Shown: in pieces, positions 1 to 11,900 of the stretch
Layout of the letters: the number at the start of each line of letters is the position of its first letter
How positions within the stretch are numbered: the stretch's first letter is position 1
Origin: Emydura subglobosa
Lineage: Eukaryota; Chordata; Testudines; Chelidae
Assembly (NCBI GenBank): GCA_007922225.1
Contig: ML680053.1
Span: forward strand, 19,330,694 to 19,394,693
DNA length: 64,000 nucleotides
Direction of reading: 5' to 3'
Program-made: the position numbers and the translations under genes
The notes under the pieces: generated by a model
Database searches by the model: none
Told to the model about the DNA's origin: nothing
The model's input: the letters and a program-made list of their open reading frames with translations, nothing else

Positions 1-420
1 GGTAGCTAATCTTAATAGAAAACAAATACATGATGTGTCACTAAAAATCAAGAGTTGGATTTGTTGCGAAGGGCCTGATCTTGACACTTGGAATAATGCC
101 TTTTCATGTGAGCCGTCTCATTTGATTCAATGCAGATAACTCAGTGTGAGTAAAGGTGGCAGAATCAGCCACTTGTTAGATATACTGGAGCAAAACCTCA
201 GCTGGCGTAATTGATCATTGGTCCACTGATGTCAATCTGCCCCACCAAAACCTATAGAAAATATTGCCATTCTGAGATAAGCTGTACTGAGTACAGTTCC
301 ATTGCTGCTGCTTTATACAATCACCTCTGTTAAGCAGCCAGTTTATATGTGCCCATTGTGGTTGCTTCCAATGTAATAAGGTATAAAATAGCCACTGATT
401 CATTGCACTTTCCTTTTTAG
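1..420 (+). other. CNTN5: 3' end of an upstream contactin intron
   Basis: Non-coding, AT-rich sequence that ends in a pyrimidine-rich splice acceptor (ctttcctttttag, AG at 419-420) directly before the first exon. No repeat or other gene was recognised here. The rest of this intron and all 5' exons lie outside the window. Confidence 0.7.
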
Positions 421-655
421 CCAGTATCAGAAGAGTTTCAGAATGGGGAAGGATTTGGATACATTGTGGCTTTCAGACCGAATGGAACACGAGGGTGGAA
501 AGAAAAGATGGTGACATCCTCAGATGCTTCAAAGTTCATCTACAGGGATGAAAGTGTGCCTCCTCTGACTCCCTTTGAGGTGAAAGTTGGTGTATATAAC
601 AACAAAGGAGATGGACCCTTCAGCCCCGTTGTGATCATCTGTTCAGCTGAGGGAG
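421..655 (+). CDS. CNTN5: Contactin-5 coding exon (FN3 domain, C-terminal part)
   Basis: First of six contactin exons in the window. Contactins are GPI-anchored neuronal adhesion proteins of the immunoglobulin superfamily, with six Ig and four FN3 domains, acting at the outer face of the plasma membrane in axon and synapse formation. The exon opens in phase 0 with [14 protein letters not shown] and runs through the FN3 core ([18 protein letters not shown], a classic contactin F/G strand) to CSAEG. An NGT sequon lies near its middle. It is bounded by acceptor tttttag at 420 and donor ggag|gttagt at 655/656. It is 235 nt long and leaves one base of a split codon, which the next exon completes as Glu. 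There are no stops. I chose CNTN5 over CNTN3, 4 and 6 from memory of the downstream FN3 and tail sequence, so the paralog call is less sure than the family call. Confidence 0.88.
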
Positions 656-732
656 GTTAGTGTGAGAGATTGTAAAGTTTGTCTGCATGTTATAAACCAT
701 ATAAGAGCGATAATAATAAATACAGTGGTTTT

Positions 733-935
733 TTTATCCATAGATCTCAAAGCACTTTACAAAGGAGATAAGTATCATTATTCCCATTTTGCAGGCAGGG
801 AAACTGAGGTCCATCCAGGGAGGTATCAAGGCTTGCCTAAGGTCACCCAACAGGTCAACAGCAGAGCTGGGACTAGAACCAGGTCTCCTGAGTCCAGTCC
901 AGTGCTCTGTTCACTTGGCCATCCTGCCTCATATG
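733..935 (+). repeat. MIR / CORE-SINE copy
   Basis: The segment reads like the 3' two thirds of MIR. It has 'attattcccattttgcag', then 'gaaactgaggt', 'gcctaaggtcaccc', 'agcagagctgggactagaacc' and the terminal 'ccatcctgcctc'. Order and spacing match the CORE-SINE consensus known from amniotes. It is diverged and lacks an intact tRNA-derived head, as expected for an old, inactive copy. Confidence 0.8.
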
Positions 936-2835
936 TAATAATCATATCATTGTTTTATCATATTAAATAGAGATGGCCAGCTGATGAAAAAAATAGATAA
1001 ATAAAGACTGACTTTGCACCACTATTGTGTGGGGGGTACATGTTATTCAGTATTCACAACTTATGTCAAACAGACAACATCTGATTATTTCATAAATTCT
1101 CTGCATTAATGGTTCTTTCTTGGGAAAGAAAGTGCACAACATGTGTTTTAGGTTGTTCTTTATTTTTTGCTACTTGTTATTTTCCTGTTTAAAAAGTTTT
1201 TGTTACTAAAACAGGGATCAGAAACTATATTTAATGGCCAAACCCTCACTGTGAATAACAGACAATGAATACTTTATGAACAACCCAGGAGCTGAAAATT
1301 GTTCTGGAAATTATTCAGAAAATATTTATGGATAAAGACTCTGGACTTCACTAGTTGTAAATTGATGTAACTCAGCTGGTTTCCATGGAGCTAAACTGAT
1401 TTACACTAGCAGAAGATCTGATGCTATATTTGCAGAAATCAGTTTGTGAAAATTCACAGATGGAAGAAAAGACAGGCAAATATTATTGACAACAAATGAT
1501 TTGACCCACTCATATATTAAAGACTGGATTCAGCAATCCTCCTCATACTGAGTGGTACTTTACTCTGCAAGTAGTCCCATTGCTTTCAGTGGGACCATTT
1601 GATGTTAAGTAGAAAACTTAGAATTTGATTTCCATATTAGGTCACAACAAATGGGTAACAGTTTTTTTCTGCTAGATTACCCATTACTATCCTGGCCTTT
1701 CTTTTGTCCCACAGTTTTAGAAGATGGAAAACGTTATTCTTTCAAAGCAAGTGTCAGTAATCTACATATCGTCAATTGTTTGCAGCAACGTTATAAAATA
1801 TTCACATCACTATAAAAATGAGAACATCTCAAAATCCAGAGAAAATCAAAATGACATCTGACGTCCCAGTACAACTGGGATATTTTTGTCACCTACATTT
1901 GACTTCATTGTTACTTAATAGGCAGTGAAGTAATATCATTTATTCTGATGCCTTTATTATTTTTAACAACCCAACTCTGTGATAAGAGAATCAAATTTAA
2001 AAAGGAAAATCAGAGCCTTCTAAGAGGCAAGAGAGAGAGATTTTTCCATTGCAAAATATCAGTGAATAAATGCCACTTGTTATTTCCCTGTTTTGAATGG
2101 CAAGTATTGAAAATTCAATTTTAATAAATAGTATTATATTTAAGGTCTGTCTTTTATTTATTTAGAGAAAACTGAAAATGGAATACTTGGTAATATAAAA
2201 AGTCAGTATTTCTAAAATGTACTTTAAAATATGAAAATTGCAAATGATAAGTCTAGAATTATTAATTTATTAACTGATTATAAATTTTCATTTGTTTTTT
2301 CCAAAGTAGATATATAATAATAACTCACTGGAACCCCATTTTCTTTGTCACAATTCAATCACCCAAAAATACCTACCCATTATAACTTCCTAATTCAATC
2401 TGTGTGTATGTGTGTTGGTACCATACATTGGCCCTCAGTGAGATGAATTCCATGGGATGACGTATTTTTCTCCAAACATAAGTCCATGAAAGGTATGTAA
2501 TGACAGTGCAGTACAAAATTCATTCCAAAATACCTTTTATACAAGAATCCTAAAATGCTGTACTCAAAAGTAAAAGGAACAAAGAAACAGGATTTTTGTT
2601 TGGAAGCAGATATTGAACAGAGACCAACAGTCTGATATATTTCATTCCTGGGGGCTGATCTGGCAAGCTCTTATCCTAACGAAAGTGTCCTCAGTAGTCT
2701 GTCTTGTTATTTGTAACAGGTTCTACTTACTCCTGTGCAAAGGGCCAGCAGAAAGACCTAAGGTAAAATTATCAAAAGTGACTTAGCTGTCAAGTTCTAT
2801 TAATTTTCACTGGGAACTTAAGCTCTTAAATGACT

Positions 2836-3055
2836 AAGGGCCAGGCATACAAAGGTATTCAGGTGCCTACAGATTCAGATAGGTGTGCAGTGGATTTCAA
2901 ATGCAGCACGGTAGATTGGGCGCCTAACTTCTATTGACTTTCAATGAGAATGAATGGTAGTTAGGTACCCAACTCAGGTGCTTTTGAAAATCCTACCAGG
3001 CACCTATCTGCATTTTAGGCACTTAAATACCCTAGTAAATCTGGCCCTAAGATCT
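2836..3055. repeat. Dispersed short repeat with TTAGGCACC / TTTGAAAATC motifs
   Basis: This segment has repeated inverted words: 'aggtgcctac', 'gcgcctaactt', 'ttaggtaccc', 'ttttgaaaatcc', 'ggcacctatctg' and 'ttttaggcactta'. It closes with 'aaatctggccc'. A second copy with the same vocabulary lies at 56405-56640, so this is a family and not chance. The imperfect palindromic layout suggests a MITE-like origin, but I cannot name the family. Confidence 0.55.
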
Positions 3056-4489
3056 TAGGTCACTTTTAAAAATTACTCATCTTTGCCCATGTGCACCAAT
3101 TAAGTCTCACTCAAGCCCTCAAGCATAGAAGTTATCCTTTTTTTTTTTTTTAAAGAAAGTTTTATAATTTCACACAGTAATATAATGAATGCTGCTTTAA
3201 ACTTCCAAATAAATGAGGAAACCAGCTCTTCCAATGTCATGAACTCCACTGGGCGGCTATTAGAGATGCTGATTTTTTTACCATGTTTTTATAGAGCACC
3301 TAGCACTGTGGAGCTTCAGTCCCTGAGTGGGGTTTCTAACCATTAGTGTAGTACAAAGAACATATAATGAAAACTGACTGTACAGAGAAGTTTTCCATAT
3401 AACTTTGTACTGACTCACTCAGCCCAGTGGAGAACATAATTCCACGGTTATTCTGGGGTGGAGAAGTGGGCAGGTGGCATATTTCAGAGCTCTCCGAGTT
3501 TTACTACTTGATCTATTTAAGGACTGAAAATAAAGCATTTAAGGAAGACAGCAACATGTATTATGAGATGCATATTGAAACAACACAGGCTGAAAGATTT
3601 TTCTTGTTAGCTCCTGGTTTTACATTCTCAGCCTTCATTAAAATTAAAAAATAAGCCAAAAATCCTTTTCTTTTCATCTAGGAAAAAGAATCTGAAATTA
3701 CATACTTTTAAGTATGACTATCATGGCTCACATTAAAACCTTACATTCATGAGGTGCAGTTTTGTGGATCTGGTCATAGCTATAGCTGGGCTCCATGGGA
3801 TTTATGTTAACCTGAAAATTAATAAATTGGCATATTAGTCGTAAAATATAATGGATCATTTCCTATCTTTGCCAGCTGATCCATCTGGATTAGAGCCTGC
3901 AAAAGTTCAACTACAGCTGTCTTCACTGAATTTTTAAATAATGAAATCATAACATTTACACTGAGGAGTTTACTAAACACTCCTCTGATTAATGTCACTA
4001 GCCCCATTGGGAAGTCATATATATAATCAATATTATAGGCACATCCCCCATATCATTTGGAGAACTCCAGCTGTTATGTCACTTATTACAAATGTATCAT
4101 TTATATTCATGAACATGGTAATGCTACTCAAAACTTTTAATCTAGCAGAACTTGAATTTTATCCATTTTATACCCCTGTACAAGTGCAAGAGAGACATTT
4201 GCAAGTTGGTTAATATCTTCAGAATAAAAAGAGTTTCTTTGGCAGCATAGAACTCTGTTAGTTATCAGCACATTGGTATTCTGTGGTGGAGTGAGGGGAA
4301 GGAAATAACAAGGTTATAACTGGAGGGAGCATACTTTTTTCCAAACTTTGGAAGTTCAATTAGTCTTCTGGGAGCTCAAAATATTTTTATTCAGTGGGCA
4401 GAACCAAAGCTTAAAGATGAACTGGAAAAATAATCATTGTTTCAGATGCCAGATCAGTACCAGGATACGTATATAGACTCAAACAGTAT

Positions 4490-5230
4490 TGGACAGATTG
4501 AATCTTATCACTGACACACAGAGGATCAGATCATGCCTCCCAGTCCTATTCATGGATGGGGACCCTCCCACCTTCCACAGAAAGAGGAGATGAGTCATCT
4601 CTGGCACCACTTGACTCCCCCCTATATTGGATACTGTGGAAGGTCTGTGCTGGGCAAGGGAGTGGAGCTTGAATAGGCTTGAGGGAGGACTGGGTAGTCT
4701 GGAGGCAGGTCCAAGGGACTGCAAATTGTCCCCCCTCTGGCCCTGTGGAAATCAATTAAGAAAAAAAAAAAAGAAAGAACTATAGTATATCCCTGCCCTA
4801 TATTTTCTTTTCTGCAGAGAAATCACACCTCCCTTAGGATTCCAGAGGGAGCCACATCTAAGGAATAGCCCTGGTAGCACGGTTCCACTGGAGTTTCATT
4901 GCAAGGGAGATATGGGCAGCCAATGCAGGTGCAGAGAGAGGGAGGGGACTTCTACATGGGTGATGCTAGTCTTCCACGGATGTCCTGGGGATCAATATAG
5001 ATCCTTGGGGATATGTGAGGTTTGGGTATGGCCCCAGTGGTCTTTTCCACAAGGCGACCAAACTCTACTCCCTCCCTGACAGGATGATGAGGGGGAGGTC
5101 TTTCCCAGGGAATCGTCATGGAGATTTCCTTCCTCTGAGATCTCTGTCATGGGTTTTTCCACAGGAGGGGATGATCTTGGTCAAGGAAATTCACTATTTG
5201 ATGGTCTTTTGCCCAAATACATGAAAAGGA
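4490..5230. repeat. GC-richer unclassified block, probably an old repeat
   Basis: Base composition rises sharply against the AT-rich intron. The block has phrases such as 'ccagagggagccac', 'gggatatgtgaggtttgggtatggccc' and 'cctgacaggatgatgagggg'. Short open frames exist on both strands, but none resembles a known protein. The abrupt edges fit an inserted element. No terminal repeats or target duplications were found, so the classification stays open. Confidence 0.35.
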
Positions 5231-6150
5231 CTGGGCTCCTGACTAAAGAGCTCAGGTTTTATATCAGAAACCTCTGTAAAAACTCCTCCCTGGTAGTAAG
5301 ATGAGAAGGGAACAGAGATCAGTAGTGAAAGTGACTAAGCAAGGAGACTTTGTTGAGGCTGTGTTTCACAATGGGTTTAAAAGATTGGTCTTGCCTGATT
5401 TGGGCCTGCACTTTTTTTCATTTTAGAACCTGTTTCCATAAAATTAGCTAACATCAAAATCTTTGTGGGGAAACACTCTCTGCGGAATGGTGGGACTTTG
5501 CTGGCCAGTTTACAGTTGCAAATAAACACCTACTAACGCTATGGTAGCTGAGAATCAGCTTCTGTTCCAATTACCTGTCAAGATGGGAATTCAGGATTTC
5601 ATCTTTGAAACCTAACACAATGCAGTGAATGCACTTCCCTATTCTGAGTTAGGTGTTAATGTCATCATCTGTTGCAGGATAAACATGTTACTCTAAACTT
5701 TGGTTTTGCAAATGAAAAGCAATTTCTTTGGGACATTGCAGAGGGACTTTCAAAGTCTTACTATTTTTCATTAAATTTGACCAGGGAATGTTAGAGGGAT
5801 TGTTAAGAATGTTGACCTTTTTTCAGCAGGGTGACCCCAGGAAGATATCAATAAATGTAACAATATCAAGACATTAATAAAATAATAGGATCATAACATC
5901 AACAGCAATTATTGAAAAACCTAATGAACCCGTCAAACTTATCATCAATGCTAAACACACAGTATAAATCATGGCATTGTACTGAGCCATGGACTATTTT
6001 ATATTTATAGCAAATTATATGGTCCTCATTCCATCTGTATCAAGATACATTGCCATTTCATCTCCATAAATTTTCAGACGGTCGTAATGTACCTTATTCC
6101 TAAAAATAGCATTTCTGTCTTTTTACTGAACATTTACATTCTTGCAGTCT

Positions 6151-6310
6151 AATATCAGTGTAATTGCAGTGAATAACTGCCTGACATGTAAGAAATGCAT
6201 TTACCTCATATATATATATTGATATATACATATATGAGGCATATATATATATATGAGGTAAATGCATTTCTTATGTCAGGCAGTTATTCACTGCAATTAC
6301 ACTGGTATTA
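6151..6310. repeat. Large near-perfect palindrome (about 70-bp arms)
   Basis: The left arm (6151-6219) contains 'gtaattgcagtgaataac' and 'aaatgcatttacctcata'. The right arm (6241-6310) is its reverse complement, containing 'tgaggtaaatgcatttc' and 'gttattcactgcaattac'. The only differences I see are one T/C change near the outer end and a 2-bp indel after 'gcctgacat'. The roughly 21-bp loop and the inner arm ends are AT dinucleotide. It would extrude as a cruciform or long hairpin. It could be a foldback element or a template-switch inversion. Confidence 0.9.
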
Positions 6311-8291
6311 TATATATATATTTACTTCATTTACTAAAAACAATTAATATATATGAATATAAAGCCCTTTGTTTCTATTGTGAGCAATACATAAACCTCC
6401 TCTATTGAATGCTATGAAAGGAAAATGATTTCTCCATTTTTAGAAAGCATAAAAGCTGCTATCCAACGTTTTGTATATATCACAAATTATTTATCAAACT
6501 GATGTCTTCCCCGACAATAAGACAATTGCTTCAATAATATAAAAACTAGAATATGGCTTTTGCTGCACAAGTTTTAGTAGTACATAAAACAGAAAACAGG
6601 GTGCACCTATTGAACAGAAAATAATATCATGCAGAATACGTTTCTTTATAACAAACTCTTGGAGTCCAGAAGATCATATCACTTATGCCTGGTAAATATT
6701 ATAATTTCTTCTTACTTACTGCTTCAAAAGAGCAATCTATATTTTATACTTAGTAATAATACACCATTATTAATGTGCACCATTTTGAATAAAGTCAGAA
6801 GGTCTCATTTTCTTTTGGCACCAAAAAAAAAAACAAAAACCAACAACAAAAACAAAGCAAAAAGCCCAGCAAAAGGAAAGGAAAAATCCCAAAAAGGAAT
6901 GTCAGGGGGAAGGTGTAGGTCAGCAGTGCCAGAGCACGTAATGTAATATGAAATTAAGGGGGGAAAACATCTACTGTATAAAGATTTATATTAAACTCCT
7001 TATAAAGACAATTTGATCAACAAGCAAAATGTATCATTTTAACACAGGCTGTGCCAAAAGGAAATTATTTTTCTATAATCCTGTTAAACAAGCCCTAAAA
7101 CATCTATTTTAAAAAGCTCCTTTATGTGCCTCCTTATACTGTAAAAGCCAGGGCCTCAACATGATCAGATTGAAACATTACAAAACGTAATGAGGTATGT
7201 TAGGCCAAGAAACAAATTACAGGCCTTGTTATTCTGGATGAATCTGAATCCAGCTTATTACTGAACAAAAAAAAAACAAAGGTGGAAGGTGGAAGGTGCT
7301 GAATAGCTACTGTGTGCTTGTGCTGTAAGGTAAAGCATTCTCACTAAGTTCTAGATTCTCATCTAAACATGTTTCAGTAAGATTTTATTAAATTTCACAG
7401 AGAATGAAAGTTGCCCCAGGTTCAAAGGCACAAGGCTCTAAGCTCTAGAAAAGTTCCAAACCCTCGGCAGTGACAACACACTCTGTAAACCAAGATAATC
7501 ACACAAATCTATGGTATATATTGTTTCTGTAGGTCTCCCAACAGCTTTCAGTGTGTATTTTCCTATTCCCACCCTTCCCATCCCCCGATCTTATTTCTCT
7601 TATTGCTGACCAACCCAGGGGTGTTTTAAAGGTTTTCCCTAACCCCTGTGTTATGCAATGTAAAATATGTTAACAGCAAAGCTAGCTAGAATCCGAAATC
7701 AAAGAAGTTTCTTTGCTTAAAAATGTATTTATATATGCCAGCAACCTGAAGGGCCATTTAGTACTAACATACTCCTAAAAAGAGCTTTTGCTTTACATTT
7801 CACTACATCTCTGGGTGTAACTGCATGTTTTTTAGCCTCTGGTTTAACACAAAAGCAAGACCATCTGAGCACCCCATGTAGCTTTCATTTTCAACTGATG
7901 AAATGGCAGAGTAAGGGAGAGAGAAAGAATGCTCTGTTTACTTCTGCAGCCATGCAGATCTGTTGGTGAAGGCTTAAGGGAAAAAATACTGTTGAAGATA
8001 AGAATTAAAGGTTGCCGAAGAGAAATCCAACCAATTCATGGAAAAGAGGTTTTTCATTGCATACTTTGCTGGGCCCATCTGTAATAAGATATTGATGTAA
8101 CATGACACAAATAAAGAAATATAATATAGATAATCTTTTTATTTTGTTCGGTTTCTCATACAACAACCACAATACTTTATTCTGAGTAATAAGGTACAAA
8201 CGGGAAGTATATGACACTTTCAGTTGTAGTGCTTTTGATAGACACAAGTTGTTACCACAGAGGTTTATTATTTCATTTTTTCTTAATACAG

Positions 8292-8401
8292 AACCCAGTG
8301 CTGCTCCTACTGATGTCAAAGCTACAGGTTTGTCTGTATCAGAGATTCTTGTTGCATGGAAACATATTAAAGAAAGTCTAGGAAAACCACAGGGATTTGA
8401 G
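8292..8401 (+). CDS. CNTN5: Contactin-5 coding exon (start of next FN3 domain)
   Basis: This exon completes the split Glu codon and then reads [20 protein letters not shown], followed by [16 protein letters not shown]. That is the A-C strand region of a contactin FN3 domain, with the conserved Trp of AWK. The acceptor is ttaatacag|aa and the donor gag|gtatga. At 110 nt it restores phase 0. PSAAPT and WKHIKESLG are strongly contactin-like and are what I recall from CNTN5. A 148-residue open frame on the opposite strand (8005-8451) only shadows this exon. Confidence 0.9.
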
Positions 8402-8620
8402 GTATGAATACAGAATAACATAATAAAAAGTGTTGTTATTGTTGCTAACATTGCACTTTGCTGAAGTGTGGAATGGTGATACTTCAGTAGACATTATGCT
8501 CATAATATGTGACTATCTGTAAGAAAACCAGGGCTACAGAAATCACAGCTGGGGTATTGGCATAGTCTTTATTGCTTGCTCATGCTTTAAAACAGTCCAT
8601 TGCTAGCTCTTATAGGGTCC

Positions 8621-8906
8621 CTAAGGTACAGCTACACCGAAAAAAGAAAAAAACCCAAAACCCTGTAACAGCGAGTTTAAGAGCCCAAGTCAGTTGACTT
8701 GGGCTCACGGGGCTCAAGATCCGTGCCTAAAAATAGCAGTGTAGACTTTCCCAGTCAGGGTAAGGCCCAGGCTCTGAAACACTGCAAGTGGGCAGGGTCT
8801 TAGAGCCTAGGCTTCAGCTCAAGGGGGAATGTCTACACTGCTTTTTATAGTCCTGTAGCATAAGCCTGAGTCAGTTGAGCAGGGTTATAGTGTAGACGTA
8901 CCCTAG
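8621..8906. mobile_element. Non-autonomous TIR element (MITE-like)
   Basis: It begins 'ctaaggtacagctacac' and ends 'gtgtagacgtaccctag', which are imperfect terminal inverted repeats. Internally it has a 26-bp palindrome (gagcccaagtca, spacer, tgacttgggctc, 8681-8706) and paired phrases 'aaaaatagcagtgtagac' and 'gtctacactgctttttatag'. Elements with the same ends occur at 57989, 61932 and 62195. There is no coding capacity. A class II origin is inferred from the TIRs, and the superfamily is not fixed. Confidence 0.7.
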
Positions 8907-11900
8907 ACAGTCCACAAAAGTTGAAAGAACTGCAAATCAGCTAATGTGCTGACTTCACTGGCTACAGAAGATTGTGTTGACAGTTTCCAGGTCTAAGCAA
9001 CCAGTTCAAAATAGTTATTTACTGAGAGTCATCCCTATGCATGGCACTCCTTGTGCAAACATAGAAGACGCAGTCAGTGCCATTAGTGTGCTTTCATAGA
9101 GATTATTGCTGTTGGTAATGGCTTGGGGGACATCTGATGGACAGAAGATAGCGGGCAGGTGCAATAAGGAGGAGCCTGTTGGGGCATCACCAGGAAGAAA
9201 AGCTCTACTTCAATGCATTGCTTCCCTGGTGTTAAGGAAAAGGACTGGATTTGGAAACGGAACTGGCTGTGCTTTCAGATCAGCTTGGAACCAAAATTAC
9301 AGGGAATGGTTTGGATCTGAGAAATATTGTGTTAATTGAAATGGAAGATATGGGCTTAAAAGTGTTATTACATAACCCAGTCACTGTCCAACACTACACT
9401 GATTTAAACAAGAATTGGGGTTTGGTATACAGAGACTTCAGCCTGCTTAGTGCCGTTAAAATCCTTTTAACCTTTTATTAAAGAAACAGCAAAGAAGAGA
9501 AAACAGTTAAAATATAAGGCTTTCATTTTAATAATATCCCTTGTTCCTTTTGCCTTTAGCTGGAGAGAGTTTTTAGAAGGAAACAAAACCCTTGTTTGAC
9601 AGTCTTTTAGATGGTATCAAAGATGGTAATAAATGCCTCTTCTGGTGAAAAAGAATATGTTAGGTGGGATGGGATCCAGCTGTTTTCATTGCTGCTGATG
9701 TTAAAGTCTGATCCCAATTCCTAAAAAGACAAAGCAAGACAAACACACACACAAAAGAGGATAGTAAAGAACAGGAAAGATAGAAGATGCTGCTGTTGTC
9801 TCTGGTGATGACTTTCACCAGCAACCTCACTGCTGGAAAAACACAGGCCCAGCACACAGCTGTATTAGCCACTCCATGACCTGTCAAATTTATACCAACA
9901 TTGGGATGTTTAGGGCATTGCATTTAGTTGCCTCTCTGGTCTCAGGCTCACAGCAAAATATGTGGAAAAATAAGCAATATTGGCTGTCTAAATCACACTC
10001 TTATTAAACAGAAGGCAAAAGTATTGAGACAGGAAAGGAAAGAAATAAGGTAGAGAAGGAAAAAGACAGCTGGCTGGGGAACACAAAAAAGTCTCACATC
10101 CCAGGGATCATTTGGGTTTCAGACAGAGCTGGTGGAGGTAGCAATATCATCTGGGTCTCACTCTCTAGCCAGTCTGGTCAGGACATCAATCAGGACTAAG
10201 ATGAAGAAGGTCTGGAGTCCCAGGAGATGATAAAGCTTACTTCAGCAGTTGTTGGCAGAAAACTGTTTCTTCTGCTAATTTTTCACCCAAAAGTATTTTT
10301 TTGTTAAGGGAATGTTGGTTTGTTAGTCCATCCTCTTGTTATTTTGTCCACCAATATACTTAATTTCCAACACACCAGTTTTGGTTCATTCATTTCTAGT
10401 CCTCTACTCCTCTTGTTTACCCATCATAATCTTAACACAGTCCTTGAGCAGTGTCAGTAAAACCCTTTTGATTAAATTAATTCAGTTTCTGTCACCTTCT
10501 TACATCTTTTCTTAAAGAATTTTATATAACAGGTCATTGTGACCATTTATGAACCTTCACTCACTTTTTATAGTTGAATTTACACTTAGAGTACATGAGT
10601 AGGCCCAGTTATCACAACAGGATTCAGATCCACTCAACCTGGGATGTGAGGACAGATTTCAGCTTGTGGTTCAGGCTCATTTTTAACCCCACATATGGGA
10701 TACTGAAACTTGTTTAACTAAAGGATAAATATAAAAAGTAGCGTGTCTGCACTTAGCCAAGGAAACAAAGGTATCCTAGTATGGATTGCTCTTGTTGAAA
10801 ATAGCATCCTAAACATAATTTCTAAGCTGCATTTATTTTCATTTTAGAATCTAAAGAAAATCATAAGAATTTCTGTAGCTTTGAAAAGTCGTGGAAGAGA
10901 CATTTTCAAGCAAATATATAAGCACTGCAACTTGAACCTCCTAATCTTTGCCAGTTATTAAATTTGAGTGAAATCAAGTTGGAGCTGGTACAGAGTTACG
11001 TGGGTTTTTAAACCATCTCCATATCCGATATTCACAGTTCAGAGATTCAGTTAGAAAAGTGGATGGCAGGAGTCATGTTAATCGCCCCAATCTGCATCCA
11101 GGTTGTTTCCACTTTATAAAAATATGTTACTGCATCAGGGTCTAACAGTGATACAGGAAAGCCCATAAACATATGCTTAACCACATGTGCTCAAATCTCT
11201 TTGACTTCAGTGGGTGTTGGATCAGACCTAGAGGCAAGAAATACATAATTCAGAGGAATCGTTTTTAGAGTTCATTGTTCTCCTATCCCCATAGTTAAAA
11301 ACATGTCTGTTTCTGCCTTTCTCAATCACTCTTTTATACTGCTAGTCATTGGAGTGAAGTTTCCTGGAAGTCATGATCCAGATGCCCAGATATTCTATTT
11401 CTTCCTCCAATCAAACAAAGTCCCACCTGGAGGAAGCAGTTTTAGGACAATACTGAAAGAGGATGCTAAACTCTCTCAGTCGAATATGTAAAAATATTGA
11501 CAACTGCCAGCAGAGGAGAGTGAAAATCCTAGGGATTTTGAATATTATAATTGTAAAGCTAGAGCACAAGGCAGCGTTCCATAGGTAACCTCCCCAGTCA
11601 GTTATAGCCACGGTTTTCAGAGACTTTACTTTGGCTAGTTTTATAGTCCAATCCAATATATATCTGTGTATTGGCTTTGCCTGTATTCCTGCTTCTAACG
11701 ATCATGCCGACTAGCTTAAGTCCATATTGTACCACCTGACACAGTAAAATTCAGAGAAAGAGAAAGAAGAGAGAAAACTCTGATAACTGAGCAAGTGAGA
11801 TTTCCTATGAGAGTTCTTCCTGGGAGAAGAGTGGAAGGGGGTCATGCCCTCCAAACCACAGAGATCTGGTTATGTCCAGTAAAAGGAAGCTCCAGCCACA

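Larger units (their letters stand above)
656..8291 (+). other. CNTN5: Contactin intron, 7.6 kb
   Basis: AT-rich intron from donor gttagt (656) to acceptor ttaatacag (AG at 8290-8291). It contains a MIR-type SINE, a dispersed short repeat near 2.8-3.05 kb, a GC-richer block at 4.5-5.2 kb and a perfect-looking palindrome at 6.15-6.31 kb. Each is listed separately. I recognise nothing in 3060-4480, 5240-6140 or 6320-8280 beyond simple AT-rich sequence. Short open frames there lack protein-like composition. Confidence 0.75.

Noticed and set aside
662..970. 102-residue + strand open frame after the first exon
   Set aside because: It runs through a MIR copy ('AGTRTRSPESSPVLCSLGH' is the translated SINE).
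6629..6946. 105-residue frame with a Lys/Asn-rich end
   Set aside because: The composition comes from an A-rich tract (aaaaacaaaaaccaac), with no domain and no splice context.
8005..8451. 148-residue open frame on the minus strand
   Set aside because: It lies antisense across a real contactin exon with its splice sites. Composition is not protein-like and no family is recognisable.
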